Part shown: positions 15,533 through 24,385 of the stretch, piece by piece
How the letters are laid out: every line of letters begins with the position of its first letter
How positions within the stretch are numbered: position 1 is the stretch's first letter
Made by a program: the position numbers and the translations under genes
DNA from: Balneatrix alpica DSM 16621
GTDB taxonomy: Bacteria > Pseudomonadota > Gammaproteobacteria > Pseudomonadales > Balneatricaceae
DNA length: 64,000 nt
NCBI RefSeq assembly: GCF_000619885.1
Contig: NZ_KK211041.1
Span: 1 to 64,000, forward strand
Direction: 5' to 3'
The notes under the pieces: generated by a model
Seen by the model: only the letters and a program-made list of their open reading frames with translations
Databases searched by the model: none
What the model was told of the DNA's origin: nothing

Positions 15533-16878
15533 AACCCTGGTCCGCCTTGCTATTGATTGTCAGTTGGGCTGGTCTGAGCCAGGTTCAGGCTGATACTCAT
15601 CCCGTTACATTGCAGCAGTTACGTGCCGAAGTGGAGGCCTTTACCCGGCAGGATGTGCAACGGGATCGGGCTCGTTTAACTGCCTTCAGTGAGGATCAGC
15701 AACAACAGCAGCAACTGTTGGAGCAGTTGAGAGCCGAGGTTGCCGCACAGGATCAACGCCAACAGCAACTGCAGCAGAGCTATAGCGATAACCAGGCACG
15801 CTTGCATGCGTTGCGTCAGCAACTGCAGGAGCAAAGCGGCCAGGTGGCAGAGGTGTTTGCTGTAGTTCGTCAACATGGCAAAGAGCTGCGACCACAGCTG
15901 GCGGAGTCAGCCGTTACTGCACAATATCCGCAGCGCCTGAGCCTGTTGGATTTTACCGACTCGTCGCGGTTGCCGGATGTGAGTGCGATTGAAGGCCTTT
16001 GGTATTTGTTGGAGCAGGAGATCAGTGCTTCGGCGCAGGTTAGTAGCTTTAGCGGCAGCTGGGTGGGCAGTGATGGCCAACGCCAGCAAGGCGATCTATG
16101 GCGTTTGGGTAACTGGCAGGTACTGACCGCTCAGGGGCAATACCTAGGCTATGACCCTAAACAGCAACAACTTTTACAGTGGGCGCGTCAACCCGACTCG
16201 GCTGCACCCTGGCTGGCGCAACAACAGCCTGCACTGTGGTTAGACCCCAGCCGTGGTCAGGTGCTGGAATTATTGCAGCGTCAGCCCAGTCTGCTTGAGC
16301 GTATTGCCCAGGGGGGGCTGGTGGGCTATGTCATTCTGGCACTCGGTGCGATTGGCATGCTGGTGGCGCTAGTGCGGGTCATCATGCTATTGCGTACCTC
16401 CTGGCAGGTGCGGCGTCAGTTAAAGAGCAAGCAATGGCGATTGGATAATCCTTTGGGGCGGGTATTGGCCCATGTGGGAGAAGCCCGCCTGCAAGCGGAA
16501 GAGTTGGAGGTCCGTGTGGATGAGGCGATTCTGCGGGAATTGCCGCGACTGGAGCGGGGTATTGCGCTGCTGAAACTGCTGGCGGCGGTCGCGCCCTTGC
16601 TGGGTCTGTTGGGAACGGTGACCGGCATGATTGGTACCTTCCAGAGCATTACCCTGTTTGGTACCAGTGACCCCCGCCTGATGGCGGGTGGGATCTCCCA
16701 GGCTCTGGTAACCACGGTACAAGGCCTAGTGGTAGCGATTCCCCTGTTGTTCTGCCACACCCTGGTGCAGGGACGGAGTCGGCGCTTGTTGCAAGTGCTG
16801 CAGGAGAAAAGCCTGAGTGCCCTGGCCCAGCGCTGGGAGCAGCAGGGGCAACAGGAGCGTCCCCGCCATGCTGCCTGA
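15529..16878 (+). CDS. MotA/TolQ/ExbB proton-channel protein with periplasmic coiled-coil domain
   Basis: A 449-residue protein. A signal peptide (about residues 1-21) and a Gln-rich periplasmic coiled coil (about residues 25-120) precede a region of mixed structure. The membrane part starts near residue 265 and carries an ExbB/TolQ core with a conserved channel motif, LLAAVAPLLGLLGTVTGMIG. Long ExbB1/TtpC-like proteins of this kind are typical of TonB2 systems, as in Vibrio. It overlaps the upstream gene by 4 nt and the next exbB by 11 nt, so the operon is tightly coupled. Confidence 0.88.
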   Translation: MKPWSALLLIVSWAGLSQVQADTHPVTLQQLRAEVEAFTRQDVQRDRARLTAFSEDQQQQQQLLEQLRAEVAAQDQRQQQLQQSYSDNQARLHALRQQLQEQSGQVAEVFAVVRQHGKELRPQLAESAVTAQYPQRLSLLDFTDSSRLPDVSAIEGLWYLLEQEISASAQVSSFSGSWVGSDGQRQQGDLWRLGNWQVLTAQGQYLGYDPKQQQLLQWARQPDSAAPWLAQQQPALWLDPSRGQVLELLQRQPSLLERIAQGGLVGYVILALGAIGMLVALVRVIMLLRTSWQVRRQLKSKQWRLDNPLGRVLAHVGEARLQAEELEVRVDEAILRELPRLERGIALLKLLAAVAPLLGLLGTVTGMIGTFQSITLFGTSDPRLMAGGISQALVTTVQGLVVAIPLLFCHTLVQGRSRRLLQVLQEKSLSALAQRWEQQGQQERPRHAA

Positions 16879-17392
16879 ACTTTGGGGCTGGCAGGCCTGG
16901 CAGCAGGCGCTGAGCCAGTTCTTTCAACAGGGCGGATGGGTGCTCTACGCCATTTTGCTGTTGAGCATTCTGCTCTGGACTTTGCTGATTGAGCGCTTTG
17001 CCTTTCGTTATTGGTATTGGCGGGGCTGGCAACAACTCTTGGCGCAGCAACTGCCAGGGCCCTTAGGTAGCTATCTACAGGCCAGGGTCTGCGATGCCAG
17101 ACAGGCGCTTGAGCAAGGCCAGGGGTTGATTAAAACCCTGATTGCTCTGAGCCCGTTAGTGGGATTACTCGGCACGGTGAGTGGCATGATTCAGGTATTT
17201 GATGTGCTGGCTCAAAGTGGCAGTGCTAATCCCAGACTGATGGCGGCCGGCGTTGCCAAAGCGACCTTGCCAACGCTAGCAGGCATGGTTATTGCCGTCA
17301 GCGGGATGTTGGCATTGAGCCAATGGCAGTCCTGGGCCCGTCGTCAGCAAGCCTATTTACAGCTGACCTTGCAACAGATCAGAAAGGGATAA
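16868..17392 (+). CDS. exbB: Biopolymer transport protein ExbB
   Basis: From ATG 16868 (MLPELWGW), 174 residues with three membrane segments. The conserved core is IALSPLVGLLGTVSGMI, followed by MAAGVAKATLPTLAGMVIAV. ExbB forms the pentameric proton channel that surrounds an ExbD dimer and energises TonB. The start lies inside the end of the upstream gene (11-nt overlap), and the in-frame sequence before it is only the other gene read in a second frame. Confidence 0.93.
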   Translation: MLPELWGWQAWQQALSQFFQQGGWVLYAILLLSILLWTLLIERFAFRYWYWRGWQQLLAQQLPGPLGSYLQARVCDARQALEQGQGLIKTLIALSPLVGLLGTVSGMIQVFDVLAQSGSANPRLMAAGVAKATLPTLAGMVIAVSGMLALSQWQSWARRQQAYLQLTLQQIRKG

Positions 17393-17393
17393 C

Positions 17394-17813
17394 ATGCGTA
17401 GTCGCAATTTGTTTGGCAGCCAGGAAGAGGATGCCGATGTCAACCTGACCCCCATGTTGGATGTGGTCTTTATCATGCTGATCTTTTTCATCGTCACCAC
17501 CTCCTTTGTACGGGAGTCGGGGATCGAGATTCAGCGTCCCTTGGCCGAAAGTGGTCAGCAACAATCGGCGGTTGGTGTCCTGATTGGTATCGATGCCCAG
17601 GGGCAGGTCTGGCTGGATCGTCAGCCCATCGCCATCGCTCAGCTTCGTTTGGCGATGGAGCGGGTACAGGTTGAGCAGCCGGATACTGCAGTGGTAGTGC
17701 AGGCGGACAGCCGTGCGGCCACTGGCACCCTGATAGCGGTCATGGATCAGGTGCGTTTGGCCGGGATAACCAAGGTCGCGGTTGCCACTCAGGGGGCAGG
17801 TAGCCAGCCATGA
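17394..17813 (+). CDS. exbD: Biopolymer transport protein ExbD
   Basis: A 139-residue protein with one N-terminal membrane helix. The motif VNLTPMLDVVFIMLIFFIV carries the proton-conducting aspartate (LDVVF). The periplasmic domain runs from about residue 45 to the end and has the usual VVVQADSRAATGTLIAVMD segment. It follows exbB after 1 nt and overlaps tonB by 4 nt. Confidence 0.95.
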   Translation: MRSRNLFGSQEEDADVNLTPMLDVVFIMLIFFIVTTSFVRESGIEIQRPLAESGQQQSAVGVLIGIDAQGQVWLDRQPIAIAQLRLAMERVQVEQPDTAVVVQADSRAATGTLIAVMDQVRLAGITKVAVATQGAGSQP

Positions 17814-18571
17814 GGTTGAGTGTTCGAGGCGCTGCCCTGGTGTTGGCGCTACTGTTATCCCTGGCCCTGTTTACGCTGATGGCCCGACTGGTATTGCCGC
17901 AGCAGGAATCCCTGCAACCGGACTGGCAGCCACTGCAGATGGAGTTCGGTATGGCCCCGGAATTATTGGAGGCCACGCCGCCAGCAGCGGAGCCGCCCCC
18001 GCCCCCTCCACCCAGTGCCGAGCTACCGCAAAGTCTGGAGCTCACAGAACCGGTTCTGCCCCAGCTGGATCCTCCCCCGCTGGCCTTAGCGGAGCCAGAT
18101 ATCCGTTTGCCACTGGATGTACAAGTACGTTTGGATCAGGTGCTGGTGGAAAAGGTCAGGGTAGAGAAGCCGAAGCCTGCTAAGCCTCCTGTCGCCAAGG
18201 CAGAACCGGCTCCAGCACAGCCTAGTGCAAAGCCTGTTGCTAAGGCCGAGCCCCGTCCCGCTCCGCCGGCGGTGCCTGCGAGCCAAGGGCTGAGTATGGA
18301 AGCGCAGGCGCTAAGTAAGGTACCGCCAGATTACCCCAACCGTGCATTACGCCGGCGCATTGAGGGCAAGGTAACCGTGGAGTTTACCGTGGAGGCCGAC
18401 GGCCGAGTTCGGCCTGGCAGTGCCAAAATCATTGAAGCGCAGCCCCAGGGTTATTTTGAGCGGGGGGTGCTCCAAGCGATTTATCGTTGGCGCTTCAAAC
18501 CCAGGTTAGAGCAAGGACAGGGGGTGAGCTTTCGTGCCCGGCAAACCCTGGAATTCCGCTTAAAGTCTTAA
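17810..18571 (+). CDS. tonB: Energy transducer TonB
   Basis: A 253-residue protein with one N-terminal membrane anchor (LVLALLLSLALFTLMARLVL), then a Pro-rich periplasmic spacer with Pro/Glu and Lys/Pro repeats (about residues 60-155). The C-terminal TonB domain (about residues 165-253) contains PPDYPNRALRRRIEGKVTVE and YRWRFKP. It couples the proton motive force to outer-membrane receptors for siderophores, heme or cobalamin. No TonB-dependent receptor is in the window. Confidence 0.94.
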   Translation: MRLSVRGAALVLALLLSLALFTLMARLVLPQQESLQPDWQPLQMEFGMAPELLEATPPAAEPPPPPPPSAELPQSLELTEPVLPQLDPPPLALAEPDIRLPLDVQVRLDQVLVEKVRVEKPKPAKPPVAKAEPAPAQPSAKPVAKAEPRPAPPAVPASQGLSMEAQALSKVPPDYPNRALRRRIEGKVTVEFTVEADGRVRPGSAKIIEAQPQGYFERGVLQAIYRWRFKPRLEQGQGVSFRARQTLEFRLKS

Positions 18572-18581
18572 GGTGAAGGAT

Positions 18582-19787
18582 ATGAAGGCACGTTACTCGT
18601 TACTGCTGCTCTGTTGTCTGAGCCTGCCGCTGTGGGCGGCACAACCCAGCCTGCCCCCCCAGCTGTATAAGAAGTTTACCCAAGCGCAGGAGCTCATCGC
18701 CGCGGCTAACTGGGAGAAGGCACTACAGGCTCTGCAGCCTTTAAGCGAGAGTAAGCAAGCCTATGCACGGGCACTCGCCTGGCAGAGTAAAGGGCAAATA
18801 TACCTGCAGCAGAAGCAGTTACCGCAGGCGGAGCGGGCTTTCCAGCGAGCGCTGGCAGAGCAAGCGCTGCCCAGCCAGGATCAACGTCAGGTGCAACATG
18901 CGCTGGCACGTGTGCAGTTGCACCAACAGCAGTGGCAGGCGGGTACTACCGGGTTGGCGGACTGGTTGCAGTGGGCGCAGAAGCAAGCGAAGTCAGGGGT
19001 GGAGTTGGTTGATTATCTGGCTCTGGCTCAGGGGTATCAGCAGCTAGGGCAAAAACAGGCGCTATTGCGGTTGTTGGAAACGGTGCCCTCTGCTTGGTGG
19101 CGTCAGGCTGAAGCGGCGCCGCTGTTGCAATTGGCGGTGGCAACCGCGGTAGCGGAGCAAGATTACCCTGGCGCTGCCCGCTGGCAGCAACATTGGCTAG
19201 AGCACCAACAACCGCAGGACGGTGCGGCTTGGCTACAGTTAGCCAACTTGCAGATACGTGCAGGGCAGCATTCGCAAGCCTTGGCCAGCTTGCGGCTGGC
19301 ATGGCAACAGCGGTTGCTGGATGAGCAGGGGATTGAGTTATTGCAGCAGCTTTACCGTCATCAAGGTTTACCTATGCGGGCGGCGGAAGTGCTGCAGCAG
19401 GCAATGGCAGAGCAACATTTGCCTGCCAGTTTAGTTTGGCAACAACACTTGGCGGATGCGTATCTACAAGCCAAAGCCTATGAGCAGGGGCTGGCTGTAC
19501 TGGTGGCAATGGCTGAGCTGCAGCCACAAACCCCGCCCTGGTTATTACGATTGGCACAATTACAGTTGCAGTTGCGGCAGTGGCAACCCGCTTTACACAC
19601 TCTAGAGCAGGTGTTGGCTACCCCCCAGGCCGATCTTGCCACAGCTTTTACCCTGCGTGGTATTGCCCTGGCCCATCAACAACGCTGGCAGGAGGCTGAA
19701 CAGGCCTTGCAGCAAGCTTTAGCGCAGCAGCCGCAATCCGCTCAGGCCCAACTTTGGCTGGACTATATTGCCCAGCGTCAGGGCTAG
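18582..19787 (+). CDS. TPR-repeat protein of the TonB operon
   Basis: About 401 residues from ATG 18582, which is better placed after AAGGTG than the GTG at 18573. The signal peptide ends near LWAAQP. The rest is a solenoid of tetratricopeptide repeats, including YARALAWQSKGQIYLQQKQL and AFTLRGIALAHQQRWQEAEQ, so it is probably a periplasmic scaffold. A TPR protein commonly ends DUF3450-exbB-exbB-exbD-tonB operons (TtpA-like in Vibrio). It starts 10 nt after tonB. Confidence 0.85.
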   Translation: MKARYSLLLLCCLSLPLWAAQPSLPPQLYKKFTQAQELIAAANWEKALQALQPLSESKQAYARALAWQSKGQIYLQQKQLPQAERAFQRALAEQALPSQDQRQVQHALARVQLHQQQWQAGTTGLADWLQWAQKQAKSGVELVDYLALAQGYQQLGQKQALLRLLETVPSAWWRQAEAAPLLQLAVATAVAEQDYPGAARWQQHWLEHQQPQDGAAWLQLANLQIRAGQHSQALASLRLAWQQRLLDEQGIELLQQLYRHQGLPMRAAEVLQQAMAEQHLPASLVWQQHLADAYLQAKAYEQGLAVLVAMAELQPQTPPWLLRLAQLQLQLRQWQPALHTLEQVLATPQADLATAFTLRGIALAHQQRWQEAEQALQQALAQQPQSAQAQLWLDYIAQRQG

Positions 19788-19830
19788 CGGTCTACGTCTT
19801 GGGTGTTGCTCAAACAGCCGATGCCTTTCT

Positions 19831-20547
19831 TTACCAGGGTAAAGGTTGGCCATCCCAGTTTAACAGTGTGCCATGCTGCTTAGGGTGCATCTGATGGAGG
19901 ATGTGCAGCAGGCGACTGGCAGTTAAGGCGGGAGAGTAAAGCTTATCCTTGGCAATCCGCGCCTGATAGGGAGCGGACAACGGGGTGTCGGTAGTACCAG
20001 GATGTACTGCAGCTAGCAGCGCCTGGGGGAAGCGGCGTTGCCACTCAATGCTGAGGGTTTTGACAAACATATTCAGTGCCGCCTTGCTGATGCGGTAACT
20101 ATACCAACCACCACTGCGGTTATCCGTAATGGAGCCGACCTTGGCAGATAGCAGTAGCATTCGCAATGGATGCTGGCGTGGCATCAATACCTGCAGTTGC
20201 TGGCACAAGGCAATGGCCGTGTAGAGATTGATGTTGAGCGCGTGCTGGAGGGACTGTTCTGCCACATCTTGCAGGCATTTCTCTGGCGTTATGCGCTCAT
20301 CTTGCAAGACTCCTTGGCAGTGAATGACCCATTCTGGCAGGGTTTGTTGCTGGGCTAACCAGGACGTCAATTGCGGAGCTTGTTCTAATAAGTCCAGCTG
20401 TAGCCAATGGAGATGCTGCAGGCGATGCCAGCGTAGAGGACAAGGTTGGCGGCTTAGCACATACACCTGGGTTGGTTGGAGTAATAACCTTTCAATCAGA
20501 GCTTGAGCAATGGCGCTACCCCCACCGCTAATCAGAATTGAGCGCAT
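19831..20547 (-). CDS. Short-chain dehydrogenase/reductase
   Basis: A 238-residue classical-type SDR. The nucleotide-binding glycine motif is SGGGSAIAQ near the N-terminus. The catalytic pair is in YSYRISKAALNMF (Tyr-x3-Lys), with the upstream Ser in LLLSAKVG, and HPGTTDTPLS closes the substrate loop. It resembles the CsgA/Rossmann single-gene SDRs that act on small carbonyl compounds. The substrate is unknown. It follows the AraC gene on the same strand after 50 bp. Confidence 0.88.
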   Translation of the reverse strand: MRSILISGGGSAIAQALIERLLLQPTQVYVLSRQPCPLRWHRLQHLHWLQLDLLEQAPQLTSWLAQQQTLPEWVIHCQGVLQDERITPEKCLQDVAEQSLQHALNINLYTAIALCQQLQVLMPRQHPLRMLLLSAKVGSITDNRSGGWYSYRISKAALNMFVKTLSIEWQRRFPQALLAAVHPGTTDTPLSAPYQARIAKDKLYSPALTASRLLHILHQMHPKQHGTLLNWDGQPLPW

Positions 20548-20597
20548 TTTAACCCTCCTGCTACGTCCTTCCCTTACGCGAGCAGTGGCGGGTTAGA

Positions 20598-21473
20598 TCA
20601 GCTACTCTGCTGCAAGCGCCATTGGGAGGGACTACAGCCCTGCTGTTGGCGAAAGCGGTGACTAAAGTGGCTGGAGGAAGCAAAACCACAGTGCTGAGCA
20701 ATATCCGTCAGGCTGAGGCTTGAGCTGCGCAGCAAGTCTTGGGCGCGGGTTAAGCGGCGTTGCAGCACATACTGGTGCGGGGGGACTCCCAAACTGTGCT
20801 TGAACATGCGGGCAAAGTGATATTCGCTCAGGCCACATACTTGTGCTAGCTCAGGGAGAGTGAGGGGGGAGGCTAAGTGAGCCTCAATGTAATCCCGCAG
20901 TCGCTGTAGCAGGTAAGGCGCCAGTCCTCCGCTTAATCGCGGGGTTTGCCATTGGTATTGGCTGTAATGCTGCAACAGATGAGTGAGCAGGAGTTGACTG
21001 CTTTGCTCCAGCAACAGGCGATCTTCATTGGCCTGCCAGTGACAGGTCAGGACAAAGTGGCGATAGAGACTGGTGATGCGTGCATCCTGGGCAAAGGTTT
21101 TTTCATCCAGGCGCAAGCTGTTGGGGCTCTTATCCCATACCTGCTCGGCCAGCTGACGTAGATGCTGATCGGTAAAGTAGAGATGGACAAACTCCAGCGG
21201 TCCACGGATATCCCAACAGGAAGCTTGTTGCCTAGGCATCAGGCAGAAGTGATCGGGCCCTCCGCCATTAAACCAGTGCTGTCCCCGTTGGCGGTAAGAT
21301 TCATAACCATCATTGACGTACAGACTGAGGGTGTGATGCAACGGTCGTTCGATCTCGACTCGGTCGTGACTGTTGTACCAATGCGCCAGCCCCATGCCGT
21401 TATCCAGCTGGGTATGCTGTAGCAGTTGAGCTTTATGCTTTTGCAAATGACGCAAGAGCTGATAGTCACGCAT
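20598..21473 (-). CDS. AraC-family transcriptional regulator
   Basis: About 291 residues from ATG 21473; a further upstream TTG frame is less likely. The N-terminal part is a cupin-like sensing domain, and the C-terminus carries two helix-turn-helix motifs (LTLPELAQVCGLSEYHFARM, then SLTDIAQHCGFASSSHFSHR). It probably controls the divergent DMT exporter and perhaps the SDR. The ligand is unknown. Confidence 0.88.
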   Translation of the reverse strand: MRDYQLLRHLQKHKAQLLQHTQLDNGMGLAHWYNSHDRVEIERPLHHTLSLYVNDGYESYRQRGQHWFNGGGPDHFCLMPRQQASCWDIRGPLEFVHLYFTDQHLRQLAEQVWDKSPNSLRLDEKTFAQDARITSLYRHFVLTCHWQANEDRLLLEQSSQLLLTHLLQHYSQYQWQTPRLSGGLAPYLLQRLRDYIEAHLASPLTLPELAQVCGLSEYHFARMFKHSLGVPPHQYVLQRRLTRAQDLLRSSSLSLTDIAQHCGFASSSHFSHRFRQQQGCSPSQWRLQQSS

Positions 21474-21691
21474 GGTGGTCGCCGTGCAATTAAAGGGCTT
21501 GGCCAGTGTACCCCTGCAGTAGGCTTTCGCCCAAATCTGTGCGGGCAAAAAAGCGCAAGAATAGACAAATCCTTTGAGGTAGGAGCAAGAACAGGCAAGG
21601 CAAAGGGGTGGGCTATGGTTAAGCTTGGCTGCTATCTATGCGAAACCGGCGATGTAAGCCTATCAGCAAGGACAATGCAGGAGAAAGCGCG

Positions 21692-22600
21692 ATGACCTGG
21701 CTACTTTATCTCACTACGGTACTGATTTGGGGCACCACCTGGATTGCCATTGCCTGGCAGCTCGGTGAGGTGGCGGTACCCGTCTCAGTGTTTTACCGCT
21801 TTGCTTTAGCTGCCTCATTGTTGCTGACGGTATTGGCCTTAACGGGACGGCTGAAGCGGATTAGCGGACGCGACCATGGTTTTTGCATGTTGCAAGGGCT
21901 ATGTGTGTTTTGCCTTAACTTCTACCTGTTCTATACCGCCACCGGTTATATCTCCAGCGGGCTTTGCTCGGTGGTGTTCTCGATGGCCATCCTGTTTAAC
22001 GCCATCAATGGCGTGATCTTTTTCCGTCAACCGATTCGGCCGCGTCTGCTATTGGCCAATGCATTAGGCATCGTCGGTATGGTTAGCCTGTTCTGGCGAG
22101 ATCTGAGCGCTGAACAGCTGAATTGGGATGTGCTCTTTGGCGTGGGCTGTGCACTGCTGGGCACCTATGGTTTCTCCCTGGGCAATATGCTGTCGGCCCG
22201 TCACCAAAAGCGTGGTTTGGATTTGCTCTCCACCAATGCCTATGCCATGAGCTACGGTGCCTGGGCAATGCTGATGATCGCCTGGTTAAGCGGAGCGGAG
22301 TTTAGTCTGGATACCTCTTGGCAGTACCTGGGCTCCCTGTTTTATCTGGCGGTGTTTGGTTCAGTGGTGGCCTTTGGTACTTACTTTGCGTTGGTTGGAC
22401 GGATTGGTGCAGGGCAGGCCGCCTATGCCACGGTACTCTTTCCGCTGGTGGCCTTGACGATTTCCACCTGGTTTGAGGGATACCAATGGAGTCCGTCAGC
22501 CCTGCTGGGGCTGCTGCTGATCCTGCTTGGCAATGCCGTGATGTTCTGGCAGCCCAAACAGAAAAGCGCCGCCCTGGCCATGAGCAGTGGCAAGGCTTGA
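21692..22600 (+). CDS. DMT-superfamily (EamA) transporter
   Basis: From ATG 21692, preceded by CAGGAGAAAG, 302 residues with about ten membrane helices in two EamA repeats (first WLLYLTTVLIWGTTWIAIAW, second from about residue 150). EamA proteins export amino acids or other metabolites. The gene is divergent from the AraC regulator across about 220 bp, a typical regulator/exporter pair. Confidence 0.88.
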   Translation: MTWLLYLTTVLIWGTTWIAIAWQLGEVAVPVSVFYRFALAASLLLTVLALTGRLKRISGRDHGFCMLQGLCVFCLNFYLFYTATGYISSGLCSVVFSMAILFNAINGVIFFRQPIRPRLLLANALGIVGMVSLFWRDLSAEQLNWDVLFGVGCALLGTYGFSLGNMLSARHQKRGLDLLSTNAYAMSYGAWAMLMIAWLSGAEFSLDTSWQYLGSLFYLAVFGSVVAFGTYFALVGRIGAGQAAYATVLFPLVALTISTWFEGYQWSPSALLGLLLILLGNAVMFWQPKQKSAALAMSSGKA

Positions 22601-22679
22601 GCCTGACAGCAGGGCTGAGTAAAATGCGCCGCTCAAATTTTGCACTGGTTTTACGTTCCAGCGCGCAAAGGAGCCCTGT

Positions 22680-23669
22680 ATGTCTCAAGTTGTTGTTTGT
22701 GCCCTCTATAAGTTCGTTACCCTGGAAGATTTTGAGGCGCTGCGCGCGCCCTTACTGGCGGTAATGGAAGCCAATCAAGTGCGGGGAACCCTGCTGCTGG
22801 CGAAAGAAGGAATCAATGGTACGGTTGCCTCCAGCCGTGAAGGGATCGACAACCTGCTGGCGTGGTTGCGCCAGGATGAGCGTTTGGCGGACCTGAGCTG
22901 GAAGGAGTCGTTTGATGAAGAAATGCCCTTCTACCGCACCAAGGTCAAACTGAAGAAAGAAATCGTCACCCTGGGGGTGGAAGGTGTTGATCCGCGTAAA
23001 GTGGTGGGAACCTATGTGAAACCCAAGGAGTGGAATCAGCTGATCTCTGACCCCGAGGTGGTGCTGGTGGATACCCGTAATGACTACGAGGTTGAGATTG
23101 GTACCTTTAAAGGGGCGATTAATCCGAAAACCGAAACCTTTCGCGAGTTTCCCCAGTATGTGAAGGAAAACCTCGACCCAGCCAAGCACAAAAAGGTAGC
23201 GATGTTCTGTACCGGTGGCATTCGTTGTGAGAAGTCGACCGCCTACCTGAAAGAGCTGGGTTTTGAGGAGGTGTACCACCTGGAAGGTGGCATCCTCAAG
23301 TATCTGGAGGAGGTGCCAGAGGAGCAGAGCCTGTGGCAAGGAGACTGCTTCGTGTTTGATAACCGGGTGGCGGTCAATCACCGTTTGGAGAAGAGCGGTT
23401 ATGATCAGTGCCACGCCTGTCGTCGCCCTATTACGGAAGCGGATAAACAGCATCCCCATTATCAACAGGGGGTGAGCTGCCACCAGTGCTACGGTAAACA
23501 CAGTGAAGAGCAGATCAAGCGCTTTGCTGAACGTGAGCGTCAGTTGCGCATTGCTAAGGAGCGTGGGGAAGCCCATCTCGGTGCTGAGGTGCAGGATGTG
23601 ATGGAGCAGCGCCGTCAGTTGAAAGAGGCCCGCCGCAAGGAACAGCAGCAACGCCTCGCTCAGGATTAA
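22680..23669 (+). CDS. trhO: tRNA uridine(34) hydroxylase (rhodanese family)
   Basis: A 329-residue protein matching TrhO/YceA, which hydroxylates uridine 34 of tRNAs on the way to 5-carboxymethoxyuridine. The N-terminal ferredoxin-like domain ([15 protein letters not shown]) is followed by a rhodanese domain with the active loop [16 protein letters not shown] (catalytic Cys near residue 177-182). A C-terminal Cys-rich segment follows ([14 protein letters not shown]), probably a zinc knuckle. The Lys/Arg/Gln-rich tail is usual for the family. It appears to be monocistronic. Confidence 0.93.
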   Translation: MSQVVVCALYKFVTLEDFEALRAPLLAVMEANQVRGTLLLAKEGINGTVASSREGIDNLLAWLRQDERLADLSWKESFDEEMPFYRTKVKLKKEIVTLGVEGVDPRKVVGTYVKPKEWNQLISDPEVVLVDTRNDYEVEIGTFKGAINPKTETFREFPQYVKENLDPAKHKKVAMFCTGGIRCEKSTAYLKELGFEEVYHLEGGILKYLEEVPEEQSLWQGDCFVFDNRVAVNHRLEKSGYDQCHACRRPITEADKQHPHYQQGVSCHQCYGKHSEEQIKRFAERERQLRIAKERGEAHLGAEVQDVMEQRRQLKEARRKEQQQRLAQD

Positions 23670-23811
23670 GCGTTTATCAGACTAGATACCGCCGCCACTG
23701 GAGGCAGGGTTTCTTTAGTGGCGCGGTCCCTTCATTGTTGGCATGCATGCAGGTATTCGCTTTTTTCCCTCCCCGCTGTGATCTGGCCCCTGCGATCTGG
23801 GCGTGTAGCGG

Positions 23812-24249
23812 TTAGCCAAGGCTGTCATGTAGATTTTTCCGCAGATAAAAGTAGCTGTGGCCTGGGGGGTAATCCTCCAGCTCGGCATACACTCGATAGC
23901 CCTGCTTTTCATAGAACCCCCGAGCCTGGAAGCTCGCCGTTTCAACCTTGGCATAGCGTAGCTCAGCAATACGGGCCTGCTGCTCCAACTCTTTCAGCAG
24001 TTGCTGGGCAATGCCCTGACCACGTAAGGGCTCCGCTACCCAGAGTGCCTCAATGCTGAGCCAGCCCAGGCCAAAGTGGGCAGCCACCCCAGCACAGAGT
24101 TGATCCCTGTCATACACCGCCAAGACCTTGGGACTGAATTCATAGGGGCCGACCACGGCAAAATTAAACTGACGCACCTGTGCCACCAGCGCAGCGGTGT
24201 GCAAGCTGGCTTGCTCGGCAGCACTCCAACGATATTGCAATGAGGACAT
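23812..24249 (-). CDS. GNAT-family N-acetyltransferase
   Basis: From ATG 24249, which follows AAGGAAAGG, about 145 residues. The acetyl-CoA site is VAEPLRGQGIAQQLLKELEQ, and the C-terminal GFYEKQGYRVYAELEDYPPG matches a common acetyltransferase subgroup. The substrate cannot be inferred. It is a single gene. Confidence 0.85.
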   Translation of the reverse strand: MSSLQYRWSAAEQASLHTAALVAQVRQFNFAVVGPYEFSPKVLAVYDRDQLCAGVAAHFGLGWLSIEALWVAEPLRGQGIAQQLLKELEQQARIAELRYAKVETASFQARGFYEKQGYRVYAELEDYPPGHSYFYLRKNLHDSLG

Positions 24250-24306
24250 CTGGCCTTTCCTTTGTCGCAGCATGATCGCCTAGAGCTTAGCAGGCCTGTC
24301 TCCGCT

Positions 24307-24340
24307 TAAAAAAGAAAACCCCCGGTTGTGACACCGGGGG
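24307..24340 (-). terminator. Terminator of the betaine transporter gene
   Basis: Read on the minus strand, the stem CCCCCGGT / ACCGGGGG with a 6-nt loop is followed by a T-rich tract (TTTTCTTTTTT). It lies 45 bp after the transporter stop codon. Confidence 0.9.
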
Positions 24341-24385
24341 CCGACTTTAGCCTCCTTCCCTGGAAGACTTCTTATTTACCCGTTC

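Noticed and set aside
22752-23651. 299-codon frame antisense to trhO
   Set aside because: It lies wholly inside a well-identified gene and has no known domain; long antisense frames arise from codon bias.
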